Source: Lachnotalea sp. AF33-28
GTDB lineage: Bacteria; Bacillota; Clostridia; Lachnospirales; Lachnospiraceae
NCBI RefSeq assembly: GCF_003477885.1
Contig: NZ_QUEE01000012.1
Span: 61,488 to 125,487 of the forward strand
Direction: 5' to 3'
DNA length: 64,000 nucleotides
Part shown: one piece after another, positions 1 to 8,054 of the stretch
Layout of the letters: each line of letters begins with the position of its first letter
Numbering within the stretch: position 1 is the first letter of the stretch
Notes under the pieces: generated by a model
What the model was told of the DNA's origin: nothing
The model's input: only the letters and a program-made list of their open reading frames with translations
The model's database searches: none
Translations under genes and position numbers: made by a program

Positions 1-87
1 TAGGTCATCAACCTTCGGTTGGTGACAGGAAACTGGAGGCACACTGAAGTGTGCGTAGGTCATCAACCTTCGGTTGGTGACAGGAAA
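1..87 (+). repeat. Two-hairpin repeat array upstream of etfB
   Basis: Hairpin B occurs at 4-26 and 59-81: a 10-bp stem (GTCATCAACC with GGTTGGTGAC, one T-G wobble) around a 3-nt loop. Hairpin A at 39-54 (GCACAC, TGAA loop, GTGTGC) lies between the two copies. The repeat period is 55 bp. The window starts inside the array, so more units may lie upstream. The last hairpin ends 17 nt before the etfB start codon. The same element recurs at 7950-8035 and 12391-12438. There is no T-run, so it is not a simple terminator; the function is unknown. Confidence 0.85.
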
Positions 88-98
88 AAGGAGAGAGA

Positions 99-908
99 AT
101 GATGAACATTTTAGTATGTGTGAAGCAGGTCCCGGACACGACAGAAATTAAAATAGATCCGGTGACCAATACACTGATACGGGCGGGCGTCCCTTCCATC
201 GTCAATCCATTTGATGGGTATGCGCTGGAGGCCGCGGCACGGGTGAAGGACAAAGATCCCGATACGCGTATTGTGGCCGTATCCATGGGACCTGAACAGG
301 CTAAAGCGGCTTTAAAGGAATGCCTTTCCATTGCTGCGGATAAAGCTTATCTAGTTTCGGGGCGCAGGTTCGGCGGATCGGATACGCTGGCCACAAGCTA
401 TATATTGAGCCGGGCCGTTAGAAAGATAGAGGAGTTGGAAGGAATCCAGTTTGATGCTATTTTCTGCGGAAAGCAAGCGATTGACGGGGATACGGCTCAA
501 GTGGGACCTGAGATGGCAGAACATCTCGGCTATCCGCAGGTTACCTGTGGCCTCGAATGCCGGGTCACAAACGAAGGACTGGAGGTCATTCGGGAAGGTG
601 AAAACTATAATACGAGAGTGGCTGTCAGCCTGCCATGTGTGGTGACCTTTACAAAACCTTCCTGGGATCCCCGCTATCCGTCCATCAAGCGCAGGATGGC
701 TGCTAACCGGGCGGATATTCCGGTGCTTTGCGAGAATGATTTTCCTGATATGGATGACGGCCGCATCGGCTTAAAGGGGTCCCCCACACATGTTAAGAGA
801 ACCTTTGTGCCGCAGAGGAAGACCGGCGGCATAAAACTGGAAGGGGAACCGGGCGCTGACCTGGCAAAGAAACTGTATAAAGCGCTGAATAACGCTGCAG
901 TCATTTAA
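99..908 (+). CDS. etfB: Electron transfer flavoprotein, beta subunit
   Basis: EtfB pairs with EtfA to form the cytoplasmic FAD/AMP-binding carrier that passes electrons between flavoprotein dehydrogenases or reductases and their redox partners. The 269-residue length fits the family. Visible family signatures are the N-terminal ILVCVKQVPDT strand, the SIAADKAYLV segment followed by SDTLATSYIL, and the nucleotide-binding stretch FCGKQAIDGDTAQVGPE. Two ATGs lie in tandem (99 and 102) behind an AAGGAG-type site, so the start could be one codon later. etfA follows after 15 nt. No acyl-CoA dehydrogenase or other flavoprotein partner is in the window; it may lie upstream. The gene sits directly behind the hairpin array, which suggests post-transcriptional control (inference). 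Confidence 0.95.
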   Translation: MMNILVCVKQVPDTTEIKIDPVTNTLIRAGVPSIVNPFDGYALEAAARVKDKDPDTRIVAVSMGPEQAKAALKECLSIAADKAYLVSGRRFGGSDTLATSYILSRAVRKIEELEGIQFDAIFCGKQAIDGDTAQVGPEMAEHLGYPQVTCGLECRVTNEGLEVIREGENYNTRVAVSLPCVVTFTKPSWDPRYPSIKRRMAANRADIPVLCENDFPDMDDGRIGLKGSPTHVKRTFVPQRKTGGIKLEGEPGADLAKKLYKALNNAAVI

Positions 909-923
909 AGAGGGAGAACGATA

Positions 924-1928
924 ATGGAAGCAAAGACAAAAGACTTATGGGTATATATGGAGACGGAGGAAAACGGGACCGCGAAAAATGTGGGGATTGA
1001 ACTCCTGACGCCTGCAAAGGATATGGCCGCAAAACAGGGCGGCACGCTGACCGCAGTTGTGATCGGCAGCCATGTGGATGCCGCAGTTAAAACTGCTGAA
1101 GCATATGGAGCAGAGAGGGTCATTGTGGTAGAGGGAGATGAGTATGCACAGTATTCCACCGACGCATACTGCCACGCAATGTGCACTCTGATTGAAAAAT
1201 ATGGGCCGTCCAGCCTGTTGATCGGCGCGACGAATGACGGGCGTGACCTGGCACCCCGCATCGCCTGCAGGCTTAAGACCGGGCTGACCGCCGACTGTAC
1301 CGCGCTGGATATCGATGAGGAGAGCGGAAACGTCGCGTGGACACGCCCGGCCTTCGGAGGAAATCTGATGGCGACAATCCTTTGCCCGGATCACCGGCCT
1401 CAGATTGGAACCATCCGTCCGGGTGTCTTTAAAAAGGGAGATCCCGCCGATGGCAGGGCAAAGGTCATCCGTGAAGAGATACATATGGATAAAAAAGATA
1501 TTCGAACCCGCATCGTGGAACTGATCAGAGAGATGGAAAGCGATAAGGTCGATCTGGAAGGCGCGGAGATTATCGTATCCGGAGGAAGAGGTGTTGGAGG
1601 ACCGAATGGCTTTGGTCCGGTTAAGGAGCTGGCAAAAGCTCTTGGAGCGTCCGTGGGAGCATCCAGAGCCGCAGTGGATGCAGGATGGATCTCGCACAGC
1701 CATCAGGTTGGACAGACCGGAAAGACGGTTGCTCCCAGGCTGTATATCGCCTGCGGTATATCCGGTGCCATCCAGCATCTGGCAGGCATGAGCGGTTCCG
1801 GTGTGATAGTTGCAATTAACAAAGATCCCGATGCGCCGATTTTTGGGGCGGCCGATTACGGAGTGGTTGGAGATCTGTTTGAAGTGCTGCCGGTTTTGAC
1901 ACAGGAGGTTATGAAGGCGCGCTCATGA
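924..1928 (+). CDS. etfA: Electron transfer flavoprotein, alpha subunit
   Basis: The alpha subunit carries the redox-active FAD. The protein has 334 residues. The N-terminal half is the EtfA/B nucleotide-binding-like fold. The C-terminal FAD domain has the expected motifs: VSGGRGVGGPNGF, ASRAAVDAGW, HQVGQTGKTVAPRLYIACGI, GAIQHLAGM and the closing INKDPDAPIFGAADYGVVGD. No ferredoxin-type extension is seen at the N terminus. The start has a GGGAGA-like site in the short gap after etfB, so the two are surely co-translated. It is followed 22 nt later by a membrane AraC regulator, which places this redox pair in the same unit as a sugar importer and esterases. Confidence 0.95.
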   Translation: MEAKTKDLWVYMETEENGTAKNVGIELLTPAKDMAAKQGGTLTAVVIGSHVDAAVKTAEAYGAERVIVVEGDEYAQYSTDAYCHAMCTLIEKYGPSSLLIGATNDGRDLAPRIACRLKTGLTADCTALDIDEESGNVAWTRPAFGGNLMATILCPDHRPQIGTIRPGVFKKGDPADGRAKVIREEIHMDKKDIRTRIVELIREMESDKVDLEGAEIIVSGGRGVGGPNGFGPVKELAKALGASVGASRAAVDAGWISHSHQVGQTGKTVAPRLYIACGISGAIQHLAGMSGSGVIVAINKDPDAPIFGAADYGVVGDLFEVLPVLTQEVMKARS

Positions 1929-1950
1929 GTTTGAACGGCGGTGATTAAGT

Positions 1951-4281
1951 ATGAAGCGCTCGATAAAAAATCTGGGAAAACAATACCGTTTTATGCTTGT
2001 GACCTACATCATTCTGATGTCGGTCACAATTCTGCTGTCCACGTTTGGATATGTTTACGCATATTTTGCAATCAGGAACGGACTGGATAACAATTTTCAG
2101 GCGTTGCTGCGTGAACAGCAGCTTTCATACGATAAAGAATGGCTGCGGGCGCAGGCCAGCGCAAGATATATAGGCTCCAATACGAAAGCCAGAGAGCTCA
2201 TGACTCTAAAGCACTGGCAGGCGGCGGACCGGATTGGGGCGGTTTCCCTGATATCCGAAATCGCCTCCCTTCAGTATGGATACGAGTGGTTTGAGACTGC
2301 TGGCATGTATATGCATGCCAGTAATTCACTGGTAACGGATAAATCGAGGTATGAAGCGCCAATCGTCGATCTCTTCTGCCGGAATTACGGCATAACTGTG
2401 GATGATTTTACGGCATGTGCATCCAATGTGGACGGTTATTTTTTTACTGAGGCAAATGACAGGGAGTATATTTTCTTTTACTACAACGTTTACAGCAAGG
2501 ATTATAAGACCGTGCTGGGAACGGCATTCTGTGTGCTCTCATGGAATCGGATTACACAGGATGGCAATGTGTTTCTTAAGCAGGAAAACGGAGGCGTGAT
2601 CGGAGGCGCCGACATCCCTGCGTTTGAGGAGGCTTTTTATGAACTGCCTTCCGGAGGCAGCAAGGAGCTTAAAATCGACGGTACGCGGTATATCGTCTCC
2701 TGCTTAAAGTCGGATTATCTGGACGCTGCATACTGCCTGTACGCGCCTAAGAGCAGATACTTCTATGAGATCAATCTGCTGCGATACCTGATTATCGCCG
2801 AGATCATCGGCAGCATGATCATTGGAGTTCTGCTGGCGCATGTGTTTTCCAAAAAAACAGCTCTTCCCATTGAAAAAATGCGTAGTCTGCTTAAAATACA
2901 GCAGGATGGACTGCAGGATAAATCGCTGGGCAGGCTGTATAAGAATCTGGAGAATTCATTGCAGACGCTTACAGACAATCATGAAATGCTTCAGAGGGAA
3001 CTGCGCAGTAAGAGCCTGGCTCTGGAGAAGTTCGCATTGTCCTCCATTCTGCGCGGCTCATCCCAAAATGGCTGGGTTGAGGATTATATTCCGGAGCTGA
3101 TGCTAAGGCTGCCGGTTCAGAGTTACTTTGTGGTTCTGTTCTCATTTCATGGGACAGGCACCCTGTTTGCCGGCCAGGAAGGCGAAGAATGGGAACTGTT
3201 TCTCTTTGCGGTAAAAAATATACTCAATGAAGTGATGCTAGGCTGCACATATGAAGCAGACCCAGACCACGGAGAATCCCATGGCCTCATAATTGAACTG
3301 CCGGATACTGTGGCCTGTGTAGTGGACAGCGGTTATATTGAGGACGGAGGTCCTTCACTTTCGGACCGAACTTCCCAATGTACTTCTTTTTTTGAGCAGG
3401 CGTTAAAGATCCGGACCTATGCTGCAATAAGCGGTATCCATCACCGGCCGGACGAATTGCATGCGGCCTATGAAGAGGCTATGGCTGCGCTCACCTGCAG
3501 TTCCTTTTGGGGCAACAGTTTAGGCAGTGTGCTGATCTATGACGATGATCAGGAAGAGGACGCGGGGCTTTCGGGAAAAACAAAACTGCTGTTTGATAAG
3601 GCACAGTTTTTGTCAAAACAGCTGATTGCGCATCAGTATGAGCTGGCGAGCCGGACTCTGGATGAGATACTGGACCAGTGCTTTTACCCCCATATAAAAT
3701 TCATGGTGCTCAACCGATATCAGGGAGCAACCCTCATTTGCCTGCTCGTGAGCAAGATGCTCGAGAGCGGTGTGCCGCTGGAGGAGGTCCTGCCGTATAT
3801 CGGGGCGGACGGCGGAGATCCTTTGGGACATATCAATTCCATGGAAGAAATCAGCCGGAAACTCCACGATATAATAAAAAGCATGGCAGGATCCTATGAA
3901 AGCCGACAGGAGAGTTACGAGATACCCGAATGGTTTCTGCGGGCGGAAAAATATATTGACGATCATTATTGTGACCCCTTGCTGAATGTGGCTGCCATAG
4001 GTGATTTTCTGAACGTGACACCGGCATATATTGGGAAATGCTTTAAAAACTTCAGAGGATTAAGCATATTGGATCATATCCACCGGCTTAGAATTGAAAA
4101 AAGCAAGGAACTGATGCTGCAGGGGGTTACCGTCAGCGAAAGCGCGCGGCTGACCGGATATCCGGACTCTAAGAGCTTTATCCGGGCGTTTCGGCGCTAT
4201 GAAGGAATTACGCCGGGCCAGTTTAAGGGGACAGCGGCCGCGTATCCGGAGGATTTTCCTAAAATCGCCCCCAAAATTTAA
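1951..4281 (+). CDS. Membrane-anchored AraC-family transcriptional regulator
   Basis: A 776-residue one-component sensor of the type common next to LplABC importers in Firmicutes. A first membrane helix spans about residues 14-40, an extracellular sensor region runs to about 275, and a second helix spans about 277-300, followed by a linker and coiled region with the segment TALPIEKM. The C-terminal ~100 residues (about 665-765) are a double helix-turn-helix AraC domain (NVAAIGDFLNVTPAYIGKCF, then RLTGYPDSKSFIRAFRRYEGITPGQF, the second helix pair being the better conserved). It probably senses the sugar ligand outside the cell and activates the importer genes immediately downstream (inference from gene order). 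The ligand is unknown. Confidence 0.9.
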   Translation: MKRSIKNLGKQYRFMLVTYIILMSVTILLSTFGYVYAYFAIRNGLDNNFQALLREQQLSYDKEWLRAQASARYIGSNTKARELMTLKHWQAADRIGAVSLISEIASLQYGYEWFETAGMYMHASNSLVTDKSRYEAPIVDLFCRNYGITVDDFTACASNVDGYFFTEANDREYIFFYYNVYSKDYKTVLGTAFCVLSWNRITQDGNVFLKQENGGVIGGADIPAFEEAFYELPSGGSKELKIDGTRYIVSCLKSDYLDAAYCLYAPKSRYFYEINLLRYLIIAEIIGSMIIGVLLAHVFSKKTALPIEKMRSLLKIQQDGLQDKSLGRLYKNLENSLQTLTDNHEMLQRELRSKSLALEKFALSSILRGSSQNGWVEDYIPELMLRLPVQSYFVVLFSFHGTGTLFAGQEGEEWELFLFAVKNILNEVMLGCTYEADPDHGESHGLIIELPDTVACVVDSGYIEDGGPSLSDRTSQCTSFFEQALKIRTYAAISGIHHRPDELHAAYEEAMAALTCSSFWGNSLGSVLIYDDDQEEDAGLSGKTKLLFDKAQFLSKQLIAHQYELASRTLDEILDQCFYPHIKFMVLNRYQGATLICLLVSKMLESGVPLEEVLPYIGADGGDPLGHINSMEEISRKLHDIIKSMAGSYESRQESYEIPEWFLRAEKYIDDHYCDPLLNVAAIGDFLNVTPAYIGKCFKNFRGLSILDHIHRLRIEKSKELMLQGVTVSESARLTGYPDSKSFIRAFRRYEGITPGQFKGTAAAYPEDFPKIAPKI

Positions 4282-4368
4282 GTTTTGAGAATTTATTTCT
4301 GCGTATTCGGCGGTTATACTTGAGCTTACCAACAGAAAAATTCAGGGAACAGGAGGAAAGAAAGGGAT

Positions 4369-6018
4369 ATGAAAAACAGGATATTAAGGAAAATGTTGTG
4401 CCTGGTGTTAACAGCAGCGATGATGGTTTCTGTCATGGCCGGCTGCGGACAGAAAGAGAGCGGGGAAAGCACAGGTAAAACATCAGGGAGCGGGGAAACG
4501 GCTAAAACACAGGAGAGTTCTTCTGGCGCCGATGAAACTGGTAAGCTCACGTTTCCGCTTGAAAAGAAGGTTACGCTTACTCTCTGGGCGGGCAGTTTAA
4601 GCCAGTATCTGACAAACCTGGTAACCGACTACAATGACACAGATTTTTTTCAAGAGCTTGAGAGACGCACGAATGTCCATATTGAGTTTGACACGATTTC
4701 TTCCGCAACGACCGCTTCGGAGGCGTTTAATCTGATGATTTCATCCGGAGATCTGCCGGATATGATCATGGGAGCGGGGCTCTATACGGCTGGTATGGAT
4801 GCTGCGGTGGAGGACGGTTACTATCTGGATCTCACACCGTATCTCGATACATATTTGTCTAATTTTAATTCGCTGCGCACTGCGGATGAGGATGTTCTTC
4901 TTGACAGCATCACGGATGTGGGGAGAGTTGTAAGAGTGCAGAATATTTCACAGACCCAGCAGCCTCTGTTTATGGGCCTGATGATCAGAAAAGACTGGCT
5001 GGATAAGGACGGACTGGATATTCCCAAAACGTTGGAAGACTGGGAGGCGGTACTGACAGCATTTAAGGAAAACCATGGAGCATATGCGCCTTTTGCTCTG
5101 ACACCTTATTATGACATGTTCCTCTATGGTTTTAATGCGACTACCGGTTTTATGGTCAGAGACGGGAAAGTGATCTACAGCCCCACTTCGGAGAATATGA
5201 AGGAAGCGCTGACCGTGTATTCCGACTGGTATAAAAAGGGATTGATCGATCCTGACTTTATGGCCAGGGAGACAGGATATGCGGGGGACACTTCCATGAT
5301 TGTTACGGGCCAGAGCGGTGTGTTTAACTCTTATTATACACTTATGGATTACTATTATCAGTCGTCCACGGATCCGGATATGGAGCTGGTGGCTGTCAAT
5401 CCGCCTGTCTGCGCGAGCGGAGAGGAATCCAGACTGGCGACGCCGATTCCGAAGCTTGCCGGCGACGGTGTGGCAATTTCGACACAGTGTGAAAATCCGG
5501 ATATTGCGATGATGTGGCTGGACTATCTCTTCAGCGAGGAAGGAGCTCTGCTGGCTAACTACGGCATAGAAGGAGATACCTTCGAGTATGTGGACGGAAA
5601 ACCGCAGTTTACTGAAAAGATCACAAATAATCCGGATGGCCTGTCCATGAATCAGGCAATGTCCATGTATACCTGTCCGCCCGCAGTGCTTGCAAAATCC
5701 TACAGCTCAGAGCGGGAGCTGGCAGGAGTTTCCGAGGAGTCACTCGCTATGTGTGATGTCTGGAGCTTAGTTCCTTCCGATTATTTTTATCCTTTTACTG
5801 CGATTATGACAAGCGATGAGAATAATGAGTTTGCTGCGATGTATTCAGATATCAGCACCTATGTTACCTCAGAAATTGCTTCCTTTATTTCCGGAGAGAA
5901 GGATATCAGCACAGAATGGGATGAGTATGTATCCACCATTGAAGGCCTCGGAATTGAGCGCTGTGTGGAATTGAAGCAGAACGCCTATGACAGATACCTG
6001 TCACGCGGGACAGAGTAA
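4369..6018 (+). CDS. Extracellular sugar-binding lipoprotein (LplA-type, ABC importer)
   Basis: A 549-residue substrate-binding protein of the family 1 / LplA type. The signal peptide ends in a lipobox (VMAGC, Cys26), followed by a Ser/Gly/Thr/Glu-rich linker to about residue 60, so it is anchored to the outer face of the membrane. The body shows typical features such as LTLWAGSL near the start of the mature domain. The size matches binding proteins for oligosaccharides rather than monosaccharides. An AGGAGGAAAG ribosome site precedes the ATG, and a TATACT -10-like box (4315-4320) lies upstream without a clear -35. The two permeases follow after a terminator-like hairpin. No ATPase gene is present, so a shared MsmK-type ATPase elsewhere is likely (known for this importer class). 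Confidence 0.92.
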   Translation: MKNRILRKMLCLVLTAAMMVSVMAGCGQKESGESTGKTSGSGETAKTQESSSGADETGKLTFPLEKKVTLTLWAGSLSQYLTNLVTDYNDTDFFQELERRTNVHIEFDTISSATTASEAFNLMISSGDLPDMIMGAGLYTAGMDAAVEDGYYLDLTPYLDTYLSNFNSLRTADEDVLLDSITDVGRVVRVQNISQTQQPLFMGLMIRKDWLDKDGLDIPKTLEDWEAVLTAFKENHGAYAPFALTPYYDMFLYGFNATTGFMVRDGKVIYSPTSENMKEALTVYSDWYKKGLIDPDFMARETGYAGDTSMIVTGQSGVFNSYYTLMDYYYQSSTDPDMELVAVNPPVCASGEESRLATPIPKLAGDGVAISTQCENPDIAMMWLDYLFSEEGALLANYGIEGDTFEYVDGKPQFTEKITNNPDGLSMNQAMSMYTCPPAVLAKSYSSERELAGVSEESLAMCDVWSLVPSDYFYPFTAIMTSDENNEFAAMYSDISTYVTSEIASFISGEKDISTEWDEYVSTIEGLGIERCVELKQNAYDRYLSRGTE

Positions 6019-6027
6019 AAACAGGCT

Positions 6028-6061
6028 GTGTGATCCGCCGGCAGGCGGATCACACATTTTT
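6028..6061 (+). terminator. Terminator-like hairpin between binding protein and permeases
   Basis: A perfect 12-bp stem (6028-6039 with 6044-6055), GGCA loop, then ATTTTT. It lies 10 nt after the binding-protein stop and 20 nt before the permease start. It probably acts as a leaky terminator or mRNA-stabilising hairpin that keeps binding protein above permease, a common arrangement in ABC importers. Confidence 0.75.
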
Positions 6062-6080
6062 AAAACTTTTGGAGGTGTCT

Positions 6081-7028
6081 ATGAGCAGCGGCGCTTTGAG
6101 GGCAAAACGAAAGAAAAAATATACGGCCGAGGCGATTGTGAAGGATTTTAAAAAACATAAAGTCGCTTACGCCATGGCGGTACCGGGTCTGATTATGGTG
6201 CTGCTGTTTAATTATATGCCGATTTTCGGACTGGGATTGGCGTTTGTGAATTATAAGCCCAACCTGGGAATCTTCGGCAGCAAATTTGTAGGGCTGAAGT
6301 ATTTTAAGGAATTTTTCTCATCCATGTATTTTGTGAGAACCGTGGGAAATACGCTGATTTTAAGCCTGCTTCAGATCGTATTTGTATTCTTTGGGACCAT
6401 CCTGTTTGCGCTTTTGGTGAATGAACTTAAGAATCAGAAGTTTAAGAGGATGGTGCAGACGGTTACCTATCTCCCCAATTTCATCTCTATGGTGGTGGTG
6501 GCAGGTATTATTGTCAATTTCTGCACCAGCAAAGGGGTGCTGGCACAGCTGGTCAGCATATTTACGGGGGAGAGTAAGAATCTGTTAAGCGTCTCCTCTT
6601 ACTGGAGACCGCTGTATATAGCGTCAGATCTGTGGCAGGGGCTTGGCACCGGCGCCATCGTATATCTGGCGGCGCTGGCGGGAATTGACCAGACATTATA
6701 TGAAGCAGCGGTGATTGACGGCGCGGGCAGATGGAAACAGACGCTGCATGTGACACTTCCGGGAATCCTTCCTACGATTATCATCATGCTGATCTTAAAA
6801 ATCGGTTCCATCATGTCCGTGGGTTATGAGAAGACCATCCTTCTGTACAATCCGCAGATATATGAGACGGCGGACATCATCTCCAGCTTTGTTTACCGCA
6901 AAGGTCTGGTAGAGGCCAATTATGGATTCAGTACAGCAGTCAGCCTGTTCAATTCTGTCATTAACACTGTATTGCTGATTACTGCAAATGCGATCAGCAG
7001 AAAGGCGACAGACAACAGTCTGTTCTAA
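6081..7028 (+). CDS. Sugar ABC transporter permease (LplB/UgpA-type)
   Basis: One of two membrane subunits of the importer. The start at 6081 is chosen because GGAGGTGT lies just before this ATG; an in-frame upstream start at 6030 would fall inside the terminator hairpin. The 315-residue product has about six membrane helices (first one AYAMAVPGLIMVLLFNYM). It carries the EAA loop that docks to the ATPase, here YEAAVIDGAGRWKQTLHVTLPGILPT. FNYMPIFGLGLAFVNYKP and the ending ISRKATDNSLF are typical of the LplB/YtcP-associated permeases for complex polysaccharide fragments. The partner permease follows after 23 nt. Confidence 0.92.
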   Translation: MSSGALRAKRKKKYTAEAIVKDFKKHKVAYAMAVPGLIMVLLFNYMPIFGLGLAFVNYKPNLGIFGSKFVGLKYFKEFFSSMYFVRTVGNTLILSLLQIVFVFFGTILFALLVNELKNQKFKRMVQTVTYLPNFISMVVVAGIIVNFCTSKGVLAQLVSIFTGESKNLLSVSSYWRPLYIASDLWQGLGTGAIVYLAALAGIDQTLYEAAVIDGAGRWKQTLHVTLPGILPTIIIMLILKIGSIMSVGYEKTILLYNPQIYETADIISSFVYRKGLVEANYGFSTAVSLFNSVINTVLLITANAISRKATDNSLF

Positions 7029-7051
7029 AAGAGGGATGGGAGGTATTTGAA

Positions 7052-7948
7052 ATGGTAGAAAGCGGTAAAAAACCGGCCCGTATGGTTTTCCGAATCGTCA
7101 ATACGCTGTTTATGATTGCGATCATGGTGATCTGCCTGCTTCCGGTGTGGCATGTGCTGTGCGCTTCTTTCAGCGACGGAAGCTATGTGATGCAGCAGAG
7201 CGGACTGATCTGGAGGGTCCACGGATTTAACCTGGAGGGGTACAAGCTGGTGCTTCAGAACAAATCCATCGTAACAGGATATCTGAATACCCTGTTCTAT
7301 GTGGCGGTTTCCGTAGGCTTCGGGCTTCTGATCACATTGATGACGGCCTATACGGTTTCGCGGAAGAATGCGCTCTGGAGAAATGTGATCATGGTTATCC
7401 TTACGGTCACCATGCTGATCAACGGAGGCCTTATCTCCAGCTATCTGGTCAACACGCAGCTTTTAGGACTGTTTAACAGCAGACTGGCAATCATCCTGCC
7501 GGGATGTTTCTCAGCATTTAATGTCATACTTCTGCGCACGGCAATGTTGGGAGTCCCGGATAGTCTGGAGGAATCCGCGATGATTGACGGTGCGGGTAGC
7601 ATGACGATTTTATTTAAAATAATACTGCCGCTCATCTCACCGACGATTGCCACGGTCGTGCTGTTTAGTGTTGTGGCGAACTGGAATTCATGGTTTCCCG
7701 CATCGATTTATCTGCGGGACCGGGCCCTGTTCCCTCTGCAGCTGGTATTAAAGGAGATCCTGATGTCAGATAATGTGACGTCCGGAACTGTTCTTGATTC
7801 CGCGAATGTGGACAGCTCCCTGCTGATCTATAAGGAACTGATTAAGTACTGTGTCATCATTGTTTCATCCCTGCCGATATGGGTGATGTATCCGTTTCTG
7901 CAGAAATATTTCGAAAAGGGAATGATGGTTGGCGCCATCAAGGGGTAA
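7052..7948 (+). CDS. Sugar ABC transporter permease (LplC/YtcP-type)
   Basis: The second membrane subunit of the importer, 298 residues, with about six helices starting at INTLFMIAIMVICLLPVWHVL-like positions 12-35. The EAA loop is LEESAMIDGAGSMTILFKIILPLISPT, and the C terminus (YPFLQKYFEKGMMVGAIKG) is the usual ending of this subfamily. An AGGGATGGGAGG stretch supplies the ribosome site. The gene ends two bases before the second hairpin array. With the binding protein and the other permease it forms a three-gene CUT1 importer lacking its own ATPase. Confidence 0.92.
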   Translation: MVESGKKPARMVFRIVNTLFMIAIMVICLLPVWHVLCASFSDGSYVMQQSGLIWRVHGFNLEGYKLVLQNKSIVTGYLNTLFYVAVSVGFGLLITLMTAYTVSRKNALWRNVIMVILTVTMLINGGLISSYLVNTQLLGLFNSRLAIILPGCFSAFNVILLRTAMLGVPDSLEESAMIDGAGSMTILFKIILPLISPTIATVVLFSVVANWNSWFPASIYLRDRALFPLQLVLKEILMSDNVTSGTVLDSANVDSSLLIYKELIKYCVIIVSSLPIWVMYPFLQKYFEKGMMVGAIKG

Positions 7949-7949
7949 A

Positions 7950-8035
7950 GCGTGCGTAGGTCATCAACCTGCGGTTGGTGACAAAAGAGGAAGCACGCTG
8001 AAGCGTGCGCAGGTCATCAACCTGTGGTTGGTGAC
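7950..8035 (+). repeat. Two-hairpin repeat array upstream of the double esterase
   Basis: Hairpin B copies lie at 7960-7982 (loop TGC) and 8013-8035 (loop TGT). Hairpin A at 7993-8008 reads GCACGC-TGAA-GCGTGC. Compared with the copies near 39 and 12396, one A-T pair has become G-C, a compensatory change that supports RNA pairing. A right arm of another hairpin A remains at 7950-7955. The last stem ends 19 nt before the esterase ATG. The whole gap between permease and esterase is this array plus the ribosome site. Confidence 0.85.
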
Positions 8036-8054
8036 ATAAAAGGGAGGCGGTAAA

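Noticed and set aside
1..81. Hairpin repeats as intrinsic terminators
   Set aside because: No T-tract follows any copy, and they sit directly before ribosome sites of downstream genes.
1..87. CRISPR-like repeat array
   Set aside because: The repeats are two different hairpins with conserved linkers, not repeats separated by unique spacers, and no cas gene is present.
6030..6080. Upstream start for the LplB-type permease
   Set aside because: The extension would be encoded by the terminator-like hairpin; a proper ribosome site precedes the ATG at 6081.
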